This document shows, in pieces, positions 49,401-56,690 of a stretch of DNA of 64,000 bases; position 1 is the stretch's first letter; each line of letters begins with the position of its first letter. The stretch lies in contig NC_030389.2 of NCBI RefSeq assembly GCF_001625215.2, positions 45,621,454 through 45,685,453 on the forward strand, in the 5' to 3' direction. The notes under the pieces were generated by a model. The model searched no databases. It was not told where the DNA came from and saw only the letters and a program-made list of their open reading frames with translations. The stretch is from Daucus carota subsp. sativus (lineage: Eukaryota > Streptophyta > Magnoliopsida > Apiales > Apiaceae). The translations under genes and the position numbers were made by a program.

Positions 49401-52400
49401 TTTCGTACTTCTTTTCCAAACTTTCAAGTTCATCACGAGCTTCATCAACAATCTCTCCCATTGTCAGCTTGTATTCAATTAATTTATGTTCATCATGACG
49501 AACATAAACTTCATACTGTGAGAGATCACAATCATCCTCATAACAAAGAATGTGATATATTACTTGGTCAATTGCAGACTTTATGCCTTTAGACAGGTTT
49601 TCACGCATGAAAAAACGAAAATTAAGAAGGGGCTGAAATGTTAAAAACAAAGAAGCTGTAGAGCTTAAATTGTTGAATTCTGAAAATACAGGGACTAGAG
49701 TGGAAATTATAAAATTGTGAGGGGCTGTTATGAGATTGTTATGCCATTCTACAAGGCTGAGGGTTCAGTTTTTAGTTATGCGATTCTTAAGCCATATGCC
49801 ATTCTGCAAGGCTGAGGGATCAGTTTTTAGTTCCTGACAGGGCCAGGTTCGTGATTTCCAAGGACTTCAGGGACAACTTTGAAAAATGCTGAAAAATCAG
49901 GGACCAGATCTGGAATTTCAGAAAACCCTAGGGTACTAAAATGCAATTTTACACGAAATATAAAGATAAACGTTAGGGTTACCCTCATTCTGCGTCATAG
50001 CAACCTTCCCTTTCAGTTCACAAGCTTGTTCTCCTACTTTCTTCTCGTCTTTTTTTCAATTACTAATGGAACAGTGATGTCAACATTATCCTTGATGAGC
50101 TTGATGAAGATTGAGCAGATGAACAATAGCTCTGATGATAAAAGGTAACTCCGGCACTAAACAGAGACCTTAATGAACAATACCAGTTTTTCTTCCCAAA
50201 ATTCAAGATCTCCTAACAATTAAAAAAATCAAAAAACCTAAGCTCTGATACCATTTGATGCACAACAAGTTAACAAAGACTAAGATAAACAAACCTCTCG
50301 GGTGATTAAATGGCAACTCAAATCACTATCCCAAGTTTAAATCCCTAAATTGACAATAATCAATTCCAATTCATAGAAAACCATGTCAGTGAATGACTAC
50401 TATTATAATATGTGAGAATTACATCATTATATAAAGAATAAAATACCTAATGGACTAAGGCTCGCTAACAATTAGCCTTTAATGTAAATAAATAAACTAC
50501 TTGATTACTAAACTACCAGGCCCGCATATGTGCTATACTATTAAAGCTCGTTAAAATTTCGGTCAGCCGATCAATATTTAGGCCGATTAATGAACATTTT
50601 TTTAGCGGAACCTCTTTATTATACCTAAAACATATTTAAACAAACCCATTAAAACATAAAACATATCTATCGAACTTATTTATTTGCAAGTTTTTTGACA
50701 GGCTTAAATATTAAAAACTTTTTTAAAATCATAAATATATATTAACCCGAATACATTTATTAAATATAAATTAAATATTAAAATATATTTAAAAAAGAAT
50801 AATTATTATAATTTATAAGTCACCCGTGCGGTGCATGGACTATGAGCTAATTTTATAACATGGGTTTTATGAGTCTTTTGATTAACTAAAACACATTTAA
50901 ACATTTTCATAAAAACATATCTCCTGGAGCACTTATTATAAGTCTTTTAATAGCCTTAATCATTCAAAATTTATTTAACATACCCAATAAATATATATTA
51001 ACCCAAACATGTCTATAATTATTTAGTAAACCTATTTTAATTAAAAGATGCACATTATTATAACATAAATTTAACTTTAAAACTAAATTATATATTACCA
51101 AATATTATGATTCATATTTCATAAGCTAGTATAATTAAATATACAAGTAAACTAATTTCCAAACATCAAGTACGATTAAACTATTTACTACTAAAAACAA
51201 AAGACTCTTTTTATTTCTTTCTCACACCTCGTCGATGAGAACAAGATAACAAAACTAAGACAAACAAACCTCGGGTGATTGAATCGTAACTCAAATCACT
51301 ACCCCAAGTTTGAATCCACAATAATCAATTTCAATTCACAGAAAACAATGTTTGTCTAAAAAGCACAAACTCTTCAAAGTGGGTGTCGTATGCGTGTCCG
51401 ACTCGCCATGTGGCATTTCGACAAACATACGATAGACTCGCTTCGATGAGAGGGTTGTTCTTTTTATGAAAGATGGACATTCTTCTAGCAATGAAAATGC
51501 ATTGGAATGAATCTTGTATATGATTGCCACTTACTGTGAACACGGTTTTATTACATGAAAGAGTTGTTTAATGTTTAACATATATTAATCCTATATTATT
51601 GTTATTGTTGTTGTTGTTGTTGTTGTTATTATTATTATTATTATTATTATTGCCGAGTCCATATCCAGGACTCTTCTTTTCGATGATTGGCGAATCCCCG
51701 TGCTTTGTTCCTGTGTGGTGTCACCGTATCTGAAGCTACCATGATATACAGAGATTACATCATTATACAGAGAATAAAATATCTAATGGGCGACAGTTAA
51801 CAATTAGCCTTTGTTATAGATAAATAAACAACTTGACTAATAAAATGCTAGCCCTCATCTATAATTAAATATACAACTAAACTAATTTTCAAATACTAAA
51901 TAGGATTAAACTATTTAATAATAAAAATAAAAGACTTCTTTTATTTTCTTTCTCGTTCCTCCTCAAGATCCAAACATCCTCATCATGGTCCAAACACAAT
52001 TGTAAACTTTAAGTGATCCGCTCAGCTTGTAGTAGATATTAAGATTCCCGAATGGGTCAAAGGTAAAGGGCACATCATATGTACTATCTACATGCCATAA
52101 TATATACACGAAGCTCTCAAACTTATGGGTAGTTCTACAGTTTAACAGGCACTTGAAATGCATAGATATTATGATTAGAAAATGACCTTGGACCAATCAA
52201 ACTGCAGTCCAAGAGTACTCCACCGTAACTTCCGCAGCAAAGTAGATGCTGATATTGACTTGATAGTACTTTCTCTTGATGTCACACTTGGTTCTTCAGA
52301 CAATTCCCATCTATAAGCTAGATCAGTTGCTAATGAATTGTTATCAGGGAGCAAACCTTTTAGGCAGTTCTGGTTTTCAACTAAGACCTTCCTTTCTTTA

Positions 52401-53052
52401 GCTGCAATGAACAAGTCATGTATTGAACCATAAACTGCATTGTGATTTGTTCTATTAGGTGGTTGAGGAAAGCTAGTTAGACTTTCCCTTATCCAGTGAC
52501 ACTGTTCCGCAACGCTCAATGCTTGTGGTATGAAGTAAAACCCTGCAGTACAAAAGGCAATAATAGTCTAGATAATACAATTTGCGACGAGAATCATAAA
52601 ATCCAAAAAACTATACAAATAAATAATAATACATTAGATCTAATTTCAGAATCAAGCGAACTAAGCCAATCGCATGAATGGGAAAAAAGAAGAAGCGAAT
52701 TTGAGACAGAGAGTATTTAACACACCGGGGTGTTTTTCTAAGCAAAAAACCGGACGATCAAATTGGGGGGCAGCTGCTAATGAAACCCCTGGAGGAACTT
52801 GACCATTTGCATTGAATAATTGAACAATGGACTTGAAGTCCAAAACTTGAGTCAAATCCACAGCTCTTGGTTGCTTTTTCCTACATAATAATAAATATCG
52901 TTAATGCTTATGTTGTCAAAAAGTTTGATAGAAGATGGAATAGGAGATGCGTAGTAATACTTTTTGGTGTTACTTTGGTAATAAAGCTTGTAAATTTTCT
53001 CTGCCTTTCTGAAAGCAGTCCGCTCTGATTCAGTATCACCACCTCCGTACAT
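30352..53052 (-). CDS. ALKBH1: AlkB homologue 1, Fe(II)/2-oxoglutarate dioxygenase (ALKBH1)
   Basis: Seven exons, in transcript order: 53052-52961, 52880-52726, 52542-52187, 48105-47967, 46359-46293, 46203-46082, 30491-30352; 356 residues, all junctions GT-AG and in phase. AlkB proteins remove alkyl groups from nucleic acids by oxidation; plant ALKBH1 is linked to N6-methyladenine or tRNA modification. The N-terminal domain (MYGGGDTESERTAFRKAEKI, PQFDRPVFCLEKHPGFYFIP, SLTSFPQPPNRTNHNA) is typical. Metal ligands are His254 and Asp256 (GGHLDD, exon 5) and His310 (RECFHG, exon 6). The 2-oxoglutarate arginines are Arg347 and Arg353 in SRININIRQ (exon 7). Exon 7 is 15.6 kb downstream of exon 6 because intron 6 (30492-46081) is packed with mobile elements. 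Introns 3 and 4 also hold repeats. All key residues are present, so the gene looks intact if intron 6 is spliced. LHCA2 is convergent; the DUF579 gene lies upstream on the same strand. Confidence 0.93.
30918..31687. mobile_element. hAT-type non-autonomous element rich in GCTCG
   Basis: The ends TAGGGCTGTT... and ...AACAGCCCTA are inverted. The flanks 30910-30917 and 31688-31695 are both CATGCAAT, a perfect 8-bp duplication typical of hAT transposons. Subterminal regions of about 170-230 bp on each side are packed with AGCTCG/CTCGGCT motifs in both orientations, around an AT-rich core of about 350 bp. It encodes no transposase; the Glu/Pro/Ser-rich reading frames through the repeats are by-products of composition. 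It lies in ALKBH1 intron 6. Confidence 0.85.
31900..32005. repeat. Short tandem repeat, GGTGATGTTATATAGGGGGTA
   Basis: Three to four degenerate tandem copies of a roughly 23-bp unit (GTGATGTTATATAGGGGGT) lie within a G-rich stretch, 31.7-32.0 kb, in ALKBH1 intron 6. No function is visible. Confidence 0.65.
32856..33272. mobile_element. Probable solo LTR (417 bp)
   Basis: The segment starts TGTCAGGA and ends TCCTGACA, a perfect 8-bp inverted terminus of the TG...CA type. Its interior is compositionally unlike the neighbourhood and encodes nothing. The flanking five bases (GCGCG and GTGCC) agree only in part, so target duplication is not proven. No matching second LTR or internal domain was found. 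It lies in ALKBH1 intron 6. Confidence 0.5.
33439..33693. mobile_element. CTCCCTCMGTCC-type MITE in ALKBH1 intron 6
   Basis: The left end TACTCCCTCAGTCCATATTT is mirrored by the right end (reverse complement TACTCTCGCCGTCCCAATCA). It is about 255 bp and diverged, of the same family as the copies at 3091, 20091 and 29299. Confidence 0.65.
34355..34404. repeat. (TA)n microsatellite
   Basis: About 25 uninterrupted TA dinucleotides lie in ALKBH1 intron 6, shortly upstream of the LINE remains. A small inverted repeat (ACTAAAAACTACAAACT near 34035 and its complement near 34293) precedes it. Confidence 0.85.
34600..37345 (+). mobile_element. L1-type LINE, 5' part (dead), interrupted by a Ty3 element
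   Basis: The 5' limit is uncertain. 34685-34942 is the end of ORF1, with a damaged zinc knuckle (CFVYGLLGHHYRDC, second Cys changed to Tyr). ORF2 starts near 35341 with AWNCRGLGN, the endonuclease signature. It is broken by a frameshift in a T run near 35430 and again near 35650 and 35900, but VIGDFSDMMFIDEKRGG and TSDHLPLYLHL are readable. Reverse transcriptase follows at 36371-37345 (EKAPGPDGLNPALFQ, ISLCNV, SAFIEGR, LDISKAYDRLEW, GVRQGDPISPYI). The reading frame then stops at a Ty3 insertion; the LINE resumes at 43784. It is an element of ALKBH1 intron 6, on the strand opposite to the gene. Confidence 0.85.
36371..37345 (+). pseudogene. LINE reverse transcriptase fragment (5' side)
   Basis: About 325 codons remain open, covering the fingers and palm of a plant L1-type reverse transcriptase, including KLDISKAYDRLEW with a catalytic Asp and the PGRGVRQGDPISPY block. 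The catalytic FADD box is not here; it lies beyond the Ty3 insertion at about 43815. The fragment cannot make a working enzyme. Confidence 0.85.
37346..37770 (-). repeat. 3' LTR of the Ty3 chromovirus
   Basis: 425 bp, reading TGACGCAACACAATG at the left and TCCTATCA at the right on the plus strand (on the coding strand it starts TGATAGGA and ends GCGTCA). It differs from the other LTR at three sites (AAC/AGC, ACATT/ATATT, GGTT/GGCT). Confidence 0.92.
37782..38390 (-). pseudogene. Chromovirus integrase C-terminus with chromodomain-like tail
   Basis: About 200 codons in a different frame from the upstream polyprotein. It holds the GPY/F-type integrase end (GDHVMLRHRTERLPPGAW, MGPFRIRKRVGTNAYELDLP), a proline-rich linker and a chromodomain-like segment (RQYLVHWSNRSDDERTWI). 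A homopolymer frameshift near 38441-38449 separates it from the polyprotein; without it the frames would be continuous. Chromodomains of such elements can steer integration to marked chromatin. Confidence 0.8.
38434..42540 (-). CDS. Ty3 chromovirus Gag-Pol polyprotein (frameshifted at the end)
   Basis: About 1370 codons from the likely start MVITRSG at 42540 (an upstream in-frame ATG at 42660 is less likely). Order: Gag capsid region; CCHC zinc knuckle CFTCHEPGHKSFEC; aspartic protease around VIIDGGSCLNVV; reverse transcriptase with YFDDILIYS; RNase H (TYDREFYAVVQAL, LYSDHQAL); integrase zinc-binding part (HFGRDKT, CRTCQTAKG) and catalytic core (SMDFVLGLP, SDRDVKF, GQTEVVNR), giving the D, D, E residues. 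The frame ends at IDLVPLPPCI, just after a run of C/G bases at 38441-38449, and continues in another frame from 38390. All other domains are open, so a single slip is the only visible break. Confidence 0.88.
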   Translation of the reverse strand: MVITRSGTDNNSQDPPHEPPEPTLAQLLQSIQVLTMSMNDKFDSLSDDVHRDIVPPRRQNVEAIIPRHMGGHGGGRNQREPPRHHDNYRNDPPEYDDHYDYNERRDEGYRNYRNHDRYEGRDDVLKIKIDAPEFDGRFDPDVFSDWLSSMDKFFDWHMMSDERMVRFAKMKLVKQAKIFWGSVERDLERTRQPPVRHWAEMKMRLTQYYLPLGHRDRLMEQFDNLTQGSWSVAEYIGKYRELIQRCELKESARMSIIKFKNGLRPELKRQMMNTQINTIDDVFQVALEHEYRLKEFSQQRGLSYSRQPMSRALPQSRTIPTSQGASSSTSVPNRDPTRAQTPGSSSRVRNTETCFTCHEPGHKSFECPKKRLNLLENYGEDDELFEGDLERAHNTDDEDALRDLEETERHVGVMRCLFTNSKEDDWKRTSIFHTFSRVDGVTSKVIIDGGSCLNVVAQSAVARSKLKVEPHPHPYSVAWVNKTSIPVTHRCLVPIHLEGYEESIWCDVFPMDVSHILLGRPWLYDRSVTHYGRHNTYVFTHNGKKITLLPSRPRETVKSDAKANSIPTQPIKSLHFLKRKEFETCALESKVVYMLVAREARDIHELSGIEIPSDVQQILDEFVNIMPSELPEGLPPLRDIQHAIDFIPGSSLPNLPHYRMNPSEQIEMRRQVDELLRKGFVRESLSPCAVPALFTPKADGSLRMCCDSRAINKITVKYRFPIPRLDDMLDMIVGAQYFTKIDLRSGYHQIRVREGDEWKTAFKTADGLYEWLVLPSGLSNAPSIFMRVMNQVLRPVIGRFVVVYFDDILIYSPTREEHLSHLHQVLTLLLNEKLYVNLKKCSFVQHSVIFLGFVVSKDGVSADPEKVKAIREWPEPSTIHEVRSFHGLATFYRRFIRGFSTIMAPITDSMKKGEFVWSKSVVKAFAEIKERLIHAPVLVLPDFGKVFEVTCDASGVGIGGVLSQGGHPIAFFSEKLNEAKKKYTTYDREFYAVVQALRYWRHYLLPKEFVLYSDHQALQYINSQKKLNHRHAKWFEFVQEYTFVLRHCKGTENKVADALSRVTLILNTMSVEVVGFTHMIQDYPSCHDFGPIYASLQDPSSPPSRDYCIHDGYLFRGIHLCIPNTSLREYLVRELHAGGLAGHFGRDKTIAIVEDRFFWPSLKRDVARIVAECRTCQTAKGRKQNTGLYTPLPVPHVPWEDVSMDFVLGLPRTHKSHDSVFVVVDRFTKMAHFIPCSKTDNASHIASIFFSEIVRIHGVPLSIVSDRDVKFVSYFWRTLWKLLGTSLKFSTAYHPQTDGQTEVVNRSLGDLIRCLVGEHVSSWDRVLPTAEFAYNSSVKRSTGVSPFQAYIGRQPRKPIDLVPLPPCI
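43359..43783 (-). repeat. 5' LTR of the Ty3 chromovirus
   Basis: 425 bp, the partner of the LTR at 37346-37770, and the upstream one in the coding direction (minus). The primer-binding site follows directly on the minus strand at about 43345-43357. Confidence 0.92.
43784..45162 (+). mobile_element. LINE, 3' part, with RNase H and poly(A) tail
   Basis: After the CCAAG duplication the LINE resumes with the catalytic FADD box (HLLFADDCYLFF, about 43790-43831), followed by stops. A run of 16 G lies near 43970. 44002-44460 holds the C-terminal RT parts (KYLGMPMKIGRRK, WWGSGHGQKGIKWMAW). 44640-45118 is an RNase H domain: DAACNPG, AREAETLSFKEAL, FEMDAKLVVEAV and a final ANRVAH block supply the usual D, E, D, H/D residues. 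The element ends in an A-rich tail at about 45147-45162. Sequence is lost between 44470 and 44640. The original LINE target duplication was not identified. Confidence 0.85.
44507..45118 (+). pseudogene. LINE C-terminal RNase H domain
   Basis: About 160 codons of plant LINE RNase H (PPPGWVKVNVDAACNPGA to the stop at 45118). The domain is open and keeps its catalytic acidic residues, although the polypeptide it belonged to is broken upstream. RNase H at the end of ORF2 is found in many plant L1-type LINEs. Confidence 0.8.
47073..47929. mobile_element. Mutator-like MITE in ALKBH1 intron 4
   Basis: The left end GAGGTAATTGCATTTTACACC and the right end GGTGTAAAATGCAATTACCTC are exact inverted repeats of 21 bp, with further matching inside (GCAAACTGCACC / GGTGCAATTTGC). 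The 9-bp flanks TATATTTAA and CATATTCAA agree at 7 of 9 positions, an aged target duplication. 857 bp, non-coding. Confidence 0.7.
48940..49650 (-). CDS. Unrecognised 236-codon ORF inside a non-autonomous LTR element
   Basis: It lies between the primer-binding site and the polypurine tract of the LTR element, in the element's coding direction. The protein is acidic and charged, with a likely coiled segment (EARDELESLEKKYEIVLGEE), an acidic stretch (EIEDPFDDVKEVEDKEVGED) and a conserved-looking end HWVAPPSLASRWNFASQLFF. I see no Gag, protease, RT or zinc-knuckle motif and no transmembrane helix except a weak hydrophobic C-terminus. The start codon is uncertain; MRENLSKG (15 codons in) is an alternative. 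It could be a captured gene piece, a degraded Gag, or chance. Confidence 0.35.
   Translation of the reverse strand: MFLTFQPLLNFRFFMRENLSKGIKSAIDQVIYHILCYEDDCDLSQYEVYVRHDEHKLIEYKLTMGEIVDEARDELESLEKKYEIVLGEEIINMQMKKKLVHLKFKHYIFGEWKVVKGDEITRESGCVDDINIEIEDPFDDVKEVEDKEVGEDRVLETRPQNDYFQIVEEYKVVGDLIEVDHIEVIIPEHWVAPPSLASRWNFASQLFFKKTVTFLFQSSSVLYGSCLLQNLCSSFL
49739..49832. repeat. Direct repeat in the LTR element internal region
   Basis: ATGCCATTCT(A/G)CAAGGCTGAGGG(T/A)TCAGTTTTTAGTT occurs twice about 56 bp apart (near 49741 and 49797). It sits in the untranslated part between the primer-binding site and the ORF. Confidence 0.7.
50256..51955 (-). repeat. Nested LTR copies related to 48581-48931
   Basis: Blocks GTAACTCAAATCACTA(C/T)CCCAAGTTT, ATCTAATGG, TATAATTAAATATACAA and GGATTAAACTATTTA shared with the 48581 LTR recur twice here. 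One copy starts at 50256 and resumes at about 51127 after an insertion; another starts near 51233 and is interrupted near 51345-51723. A (TTG)n/(TTA)n microsatellite sits in the second insertion. The copies are diverged and no intact element is visible. Confidence 0.6.
51595..51651. repeat. (TTG)n(TTA)n microsatellite
   Basis: A compound trinucleotide repeat within ALKBH1 intron 3, inside the nested LTR region. Confidence 0.85.
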
Positions 53053-55090
53053 TTGATCACCCCTCCAAATCCAATCCTAAACACTGGGGTAACTCAGTGA
53101 AGGAATCAAGTAACGCTCAGTTATATCAAAACAGGATTGTTGGGCACAACAAGGTTCTTGCCCAAATATGGGTGTTAGGTTTAGTTACTTTTGTGCACAG
53201 ATAACTGGACCCGGCAAGATAATAATCCGATCATACGGGTTCAACCCGATTTTACATGTGCATTTTTTTATCTCGACGACTTGACACTATTCTGGACTTC
53301 TGGTTTGAATATTTAATTTAATTTTAAATATATAATTGTATTGTATAAAAGTAATAGTGTTAGTAAAAATAGATTTAGAAATAATTAATACATATTTTCA
53401 GTTTAATATATTTTATTGAATTTTAAATAAGTTTTTTAATAATTAAATTCATCAAAAAACTAAGTAAAAATTAGTCAGAAAAGATATGTTTCGACGAGAA
53501 TATTTAAAAATATTTCAATTATAAAAAGCGAAGGGTTTTTATATATTTCAAGTGATTATTTTGGTAGGGAGGCGAAAAATAATATTTGAATGATAATCAT
53601 CAGAGTATATACTCGTGTAATGATAGTTGGCCCACTATCATTTTCACTTTTTAAATTATAATCAAATATAATTATATTGAACATTATTATATATATAATT
53701 TGTGACCCTTAACATAGTAAAGTCCTAGGCACGAACCTAGGGCTTTGCTATTTTATATATAAAAACATGATTTACAACTCGCAATCATATTTATAATCAC
53801 AAATATAACATTAAAAAATTACTCATTTGTCCCATTCAATCTATACATTTTTTCACTTCTCGACAATCACTTTAGTGCTCCTATAAAATATAATTCTATA
53901 ACTAACATTTAAGATTTTTTTAAAGTGTGTTGTGCAGTGCTATAGAAATCGGAAATCGGGAATAGGACCATGTCAGTTGAGCTACTGATTGAGGATTAAT
54001 TGGAAATCGTCGATTAATCAGAAGGATTGATCGGAGTGAGTCAGTTGTACTTTAATATTAAGATATTATTTTTAATATTTAGTTATAATTATAAAATTAT
54101 TTATTTAATAACAAATATATTTATTATATCATAAATTCTATAATTATTTATATTTAAAGTAATATAGTATTCAATTTTAATAATTTATTATACATATTTT
54201 GATTGAGAAAATTTTATAAAGATTAATCGGATTACAAAAATCGAATCAATCGACCATTTTGTAGGAGATTAATGGGTTGAACGGGTAATAAAAATCATTA
54301 TTTTTAATTGATTTTTTTTGTGAATTAAAATTTTGAATACATATTAGCTTTTTTAAAAATTAATTATAAACATTACATTATGTAACGTTATAAAGTGAGA
54401 TTTGAGACCGTATTTTCCAGATCTTAACAAACCGAACTCGCCGCTCATTTTTACGAGTGAAATAACTCATCAATCGCAGACAACCAATCGGCAAAGATTG
54501 TTGGATTAAATCTATCGGTCAAAGCCTACTTTAACCTTCTCTGTGATGTGATGCTTGATTTCTCGAATTGCTATTAGTATACGTTGGAGTGCAAGCCGAT
54601 GACCAAATTGACTATGTTTAAATAATAATAATTAAAATCATGAATCACATTTTGGATAATTTCTAGAATTTTTCAGTATTTCAATATTAATAATATAGTA
54701 TTAACATAGGTAGTTACATTGACGATAGTTAGCCACCAATAGTAATATTAATACCGGTAGATCCAGTAATTAACATGGAAAAGATTATAATTCTGACAGC
54801 GTGCTATGCTTATAACAAGAAACAGTATGAAAGACAAAAGCATTTTGTTTCCCCTCCTTGCTAAACCCACTATATTCTGTCTGTCTGCCTGTCTGTCAAC
54901 AGATAAATAGTACTTATTTGAAAGCAGCTACTTACTTACATTATCACAATGCTCTTTTCTTCCTTTTCTTTTAAAAAAAACAAAAAAAGTGTGAATGTGG
55001 GAGGCAACAGGAAAAAGAAGGTGATTGATAGTGTAACAGTAAAAAACGGTGTTGGAGTTGGATCTTCCCTCCCTCCCTCCCTCCCTCCCC
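53053..55090. other. Upstream region of ALKBH1 and 3' side of the DUF579 gene
   Basis: The first few hundred bases should hold the ALKBH1 promoter and 5' UTR. The rest is AT-rich, with no gene or clear mobile element seen. A (CCCT)n run at about 55066-55090 lies just after the DUF579 stop codon, in its 3' UTR. Confidence 0.45.
55066..55090. repeat. (CCCT)n microsatellite in DUF579 3' UTR
   Basis: About six CCCT units directly follow the stop codon of the minus-strand gene (GGGA repeats in the transcript). Confidence 0.85.
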
Positions 55091-55969
55091 TCAGCAAAAA
55101 ACGGTATTAGGCAATGAATCTGAGGCTGTGGTGTTGGGCGATGGAATCTCAAAGTGCCAGAGCCTTCCTTTGGATTGGACCAAATACTTTCTACACAGAA
55201 ACTCCTCGGCATAAGCCTTCTCTACTCTGCGATCCACGTCGTGCAGAAACACATGCGTCTCGCCCTTTCCTTTCCTGTTCCTGGCCATAACTGCCGCTGA
55301 ATAGATCGCTGCCATCCTTCCAGGCGCTTCTGGAAAGTAGCCTCTTGGCGCGTCAATCATGATGAGGTCCCATTCCTTATCATACACCTCCTCAGGCAGC
55401 TCAGTTAGGGCCAACCTACACTTGTCATTCCCACGTAGAAACATCATCTGTGTGCACTCGGGTTGCCAACGGTAGGATTGTAAAAGCTTATCCGCCTCTG
55501 AGAGTTTGGTCCGGTAGATCACGTGCCGTGCATTGAGGAACGGTGCTGTCTTCAAGATCGTCTGGACCCACTTTGGATCCTCCTCCAGGAATAGAGTGGT
55601 GCCGCGTGGATTGAAAGAGTGCCACATCTGGGAGTCATGGCCGAGTCCAAACACAAGAAAGTTACAAGGTGCCCGAGAGAGAAGAACATCGAAAGAGACT
55701 TTGATCTCTGCCAGGGACTGTTGCGGGACCACGCGTGAGGTGGCGTAGTGGAGGATCGTTTCTAGCTGAGTCCTCTCCGTTGAATCGGAGTTGTCGCCGC
55801 CGCGGAGGAGGAGGAAAGGACTGTCGACGGCGAGGATGTAGCTGGAAAGTACCAGCGCCCCGCTGAAGAGGAATAGAATAGCGACGGCTAATATCAACAG
55901 CCTGCTTGGGGATTTCTCAGTCATAAACGGGGGCTTGATCTTCATTTTGGACTTAGACGACGACCACAC
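55091..55969 (-). CDS. DUF579 glycan O-methyltransferase, AGM-like
   Basis: A single exon, 292 residues. A short basic cytosolic tail is followed by one membrane anchor at about residues 24-48 (LLILAVAILFLFSGALVLSS), then a lumenal DUF579 domain, the layout of Golgi type II enzymes. Recognisable blocks are the SAM-binding NFLVFGLGHDSQMW, TLFLEEDPKWVQ, WDLIMIDAPRGYFPEAPGRM and HVFLHDVDRRVEKAYAEEFL. The family methylates glucuronic acid on xylan (GXMT) or arabinogalactan (AGM1/2); the sequence is most like AGM1/AGM2, so arabinogalactan protein glycans are the likely substrate. Length (about 290) and lack of introns match the family. The first ATG is used; a second Met eight codons later is possible. 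ALKBH1 lies downstream on the same strand. Confidence 0.85.
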   Translation of the reverse strand: MWSSSKSKMKIKPPFMTEKSPSRLLILAVAILFLFSGALVLSSYILAVDSPFLLLRGGDNSDSTERTQLETILHYATSRVVPQQSLAEIKVSFDVLLSRAPCNFLVFGLGHDSQMWHSFNPRGTTLFLEEDPKWVQTILKTAPFLNARHVIYRTKLSEADKLLQSYRWQPECTQMMFLRGNDKCRLALTELPEEVYDKEWDLIMIDAPRGYFPEAPGRMAAIYSAAVMARNRKGKGETHVFLHDVDRRVEKAYAEEFLCRKYLVQSKGRLWHFEIPSPNTTASDSLPNTVFC

Positions 55970-56690
55970 AAAAACAAAAACAACTGTGTGGATCTCAATT
56001 GAGTAGTAATTAAGAGAATGATTACAACCAAGTGTAGTACAGTAGTAGCAAGTGATTACTGTATTTTATTACTTTACTGTTGTATTGCTCGCATTAAGCC
56101 AAGACCTTACATCTCACATACACATGCGTATGTATATCTTGTGGATAAATTATTATTATTATTTCATGTCTAACAAACGACCACCAAAAAATGGGAGGGA
56201 TAAACCAACCTTTGTACATGGGAGAAATCATTGCCAGATCTGTTAGTAACAAAGACCAACGGGTTTAGCATCTACGATTCTGCTCACATAATTCAGACAT
56301 ATACTAGTACTGCAATTGAATAAAACATCTTCCTCTTCAGTAGTGTCATTTTATCATTAACCGTCCTTTCTTCTATTTACTCCATTCTGAGAGTCAGCAG
56401 CTATCTAGTATCTAACAGCTAGCTAGTTCAAAGATGTGTTCCATTATTTATATAATGCTGCTGCTGATGGAATGAATAGCAGCTGGTCTTCTTTGCACCA
56501 ACTGCCAACGGAAAGAAATGTCATGGGCTAGCTAAGCTAGGCTAGGTGTCACACCGCACCCTATCCAATGGGCGGACTTCAAATTTTTATCTCAAAAACA
56601 TTTCTACTTGCAAGTTGCAACATATCATTTTGACCTATCTTTTCCTGAATTTGAAATTCACTTCATAAACTTGTTGCAGTGAAATTATGT
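55970..56690. other. Upstream region of the DUF579 gene
   Basis: Expected promoter of the minus-strand DUF579 gene. It is AT-rich with many CTAGCTAG and AGTAGTA-type short words, and no other gene. The left end of the Athila LTR should lie near 56690, but its exact base is not clear. Confidence 0.4.

Larger units (their letters stand above)
48581..50255 (-). mobile_element. Small non-autonomous LTR retrotransposon in ALKBH1 intron 3
   Basis: A 3' LTR at 48581-48931 (minus orientation) and a related, interrupted LTR starting at 50256 enclose about 1.3 kb. The minus strand reads TGGTATCAGAGC at 50253-50242, the classic initiator-tRNA primer-binding site, two bases from the LTR end. It also has a polypurine tract AAGGGGGGA next to the other LTR at about 48932-48940. 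The internal part has one ORF (48940-49650) but no Gag, RT or integrase, so the element depended on other elements. The upstream LTR is split by a later insertion (about 50529-51127), and a third LTR-like copy follows at about 51233-51955. Confidence 0.7.

Noticed and set aside
49036..49482. Plus-strand ORF of 148 codons in ALKBH1 intron 3
   Set aside because: It is antisense to the LTR-element ORF, rich in Phe/Ile/Asn as expected from AT-rich antisense DNA.
48581..51955. CRISPR-like or tandem array (repeated 25-30 bp blocks)
   Set aside because: The blocks recur at irregular spacing as parts of diverged LTR copies; the genome is a plant nucleus.
53700..54500. Possible gene upstream of ALKBH1
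   Set aside because: The region is AT-rich with stops in every frame and no family motif.
54928..55212. Minus-strand ORF overlapping the DUF579 end
   Set aside because: It is another frame of the DUF579 3' end and the CCCT repeat.
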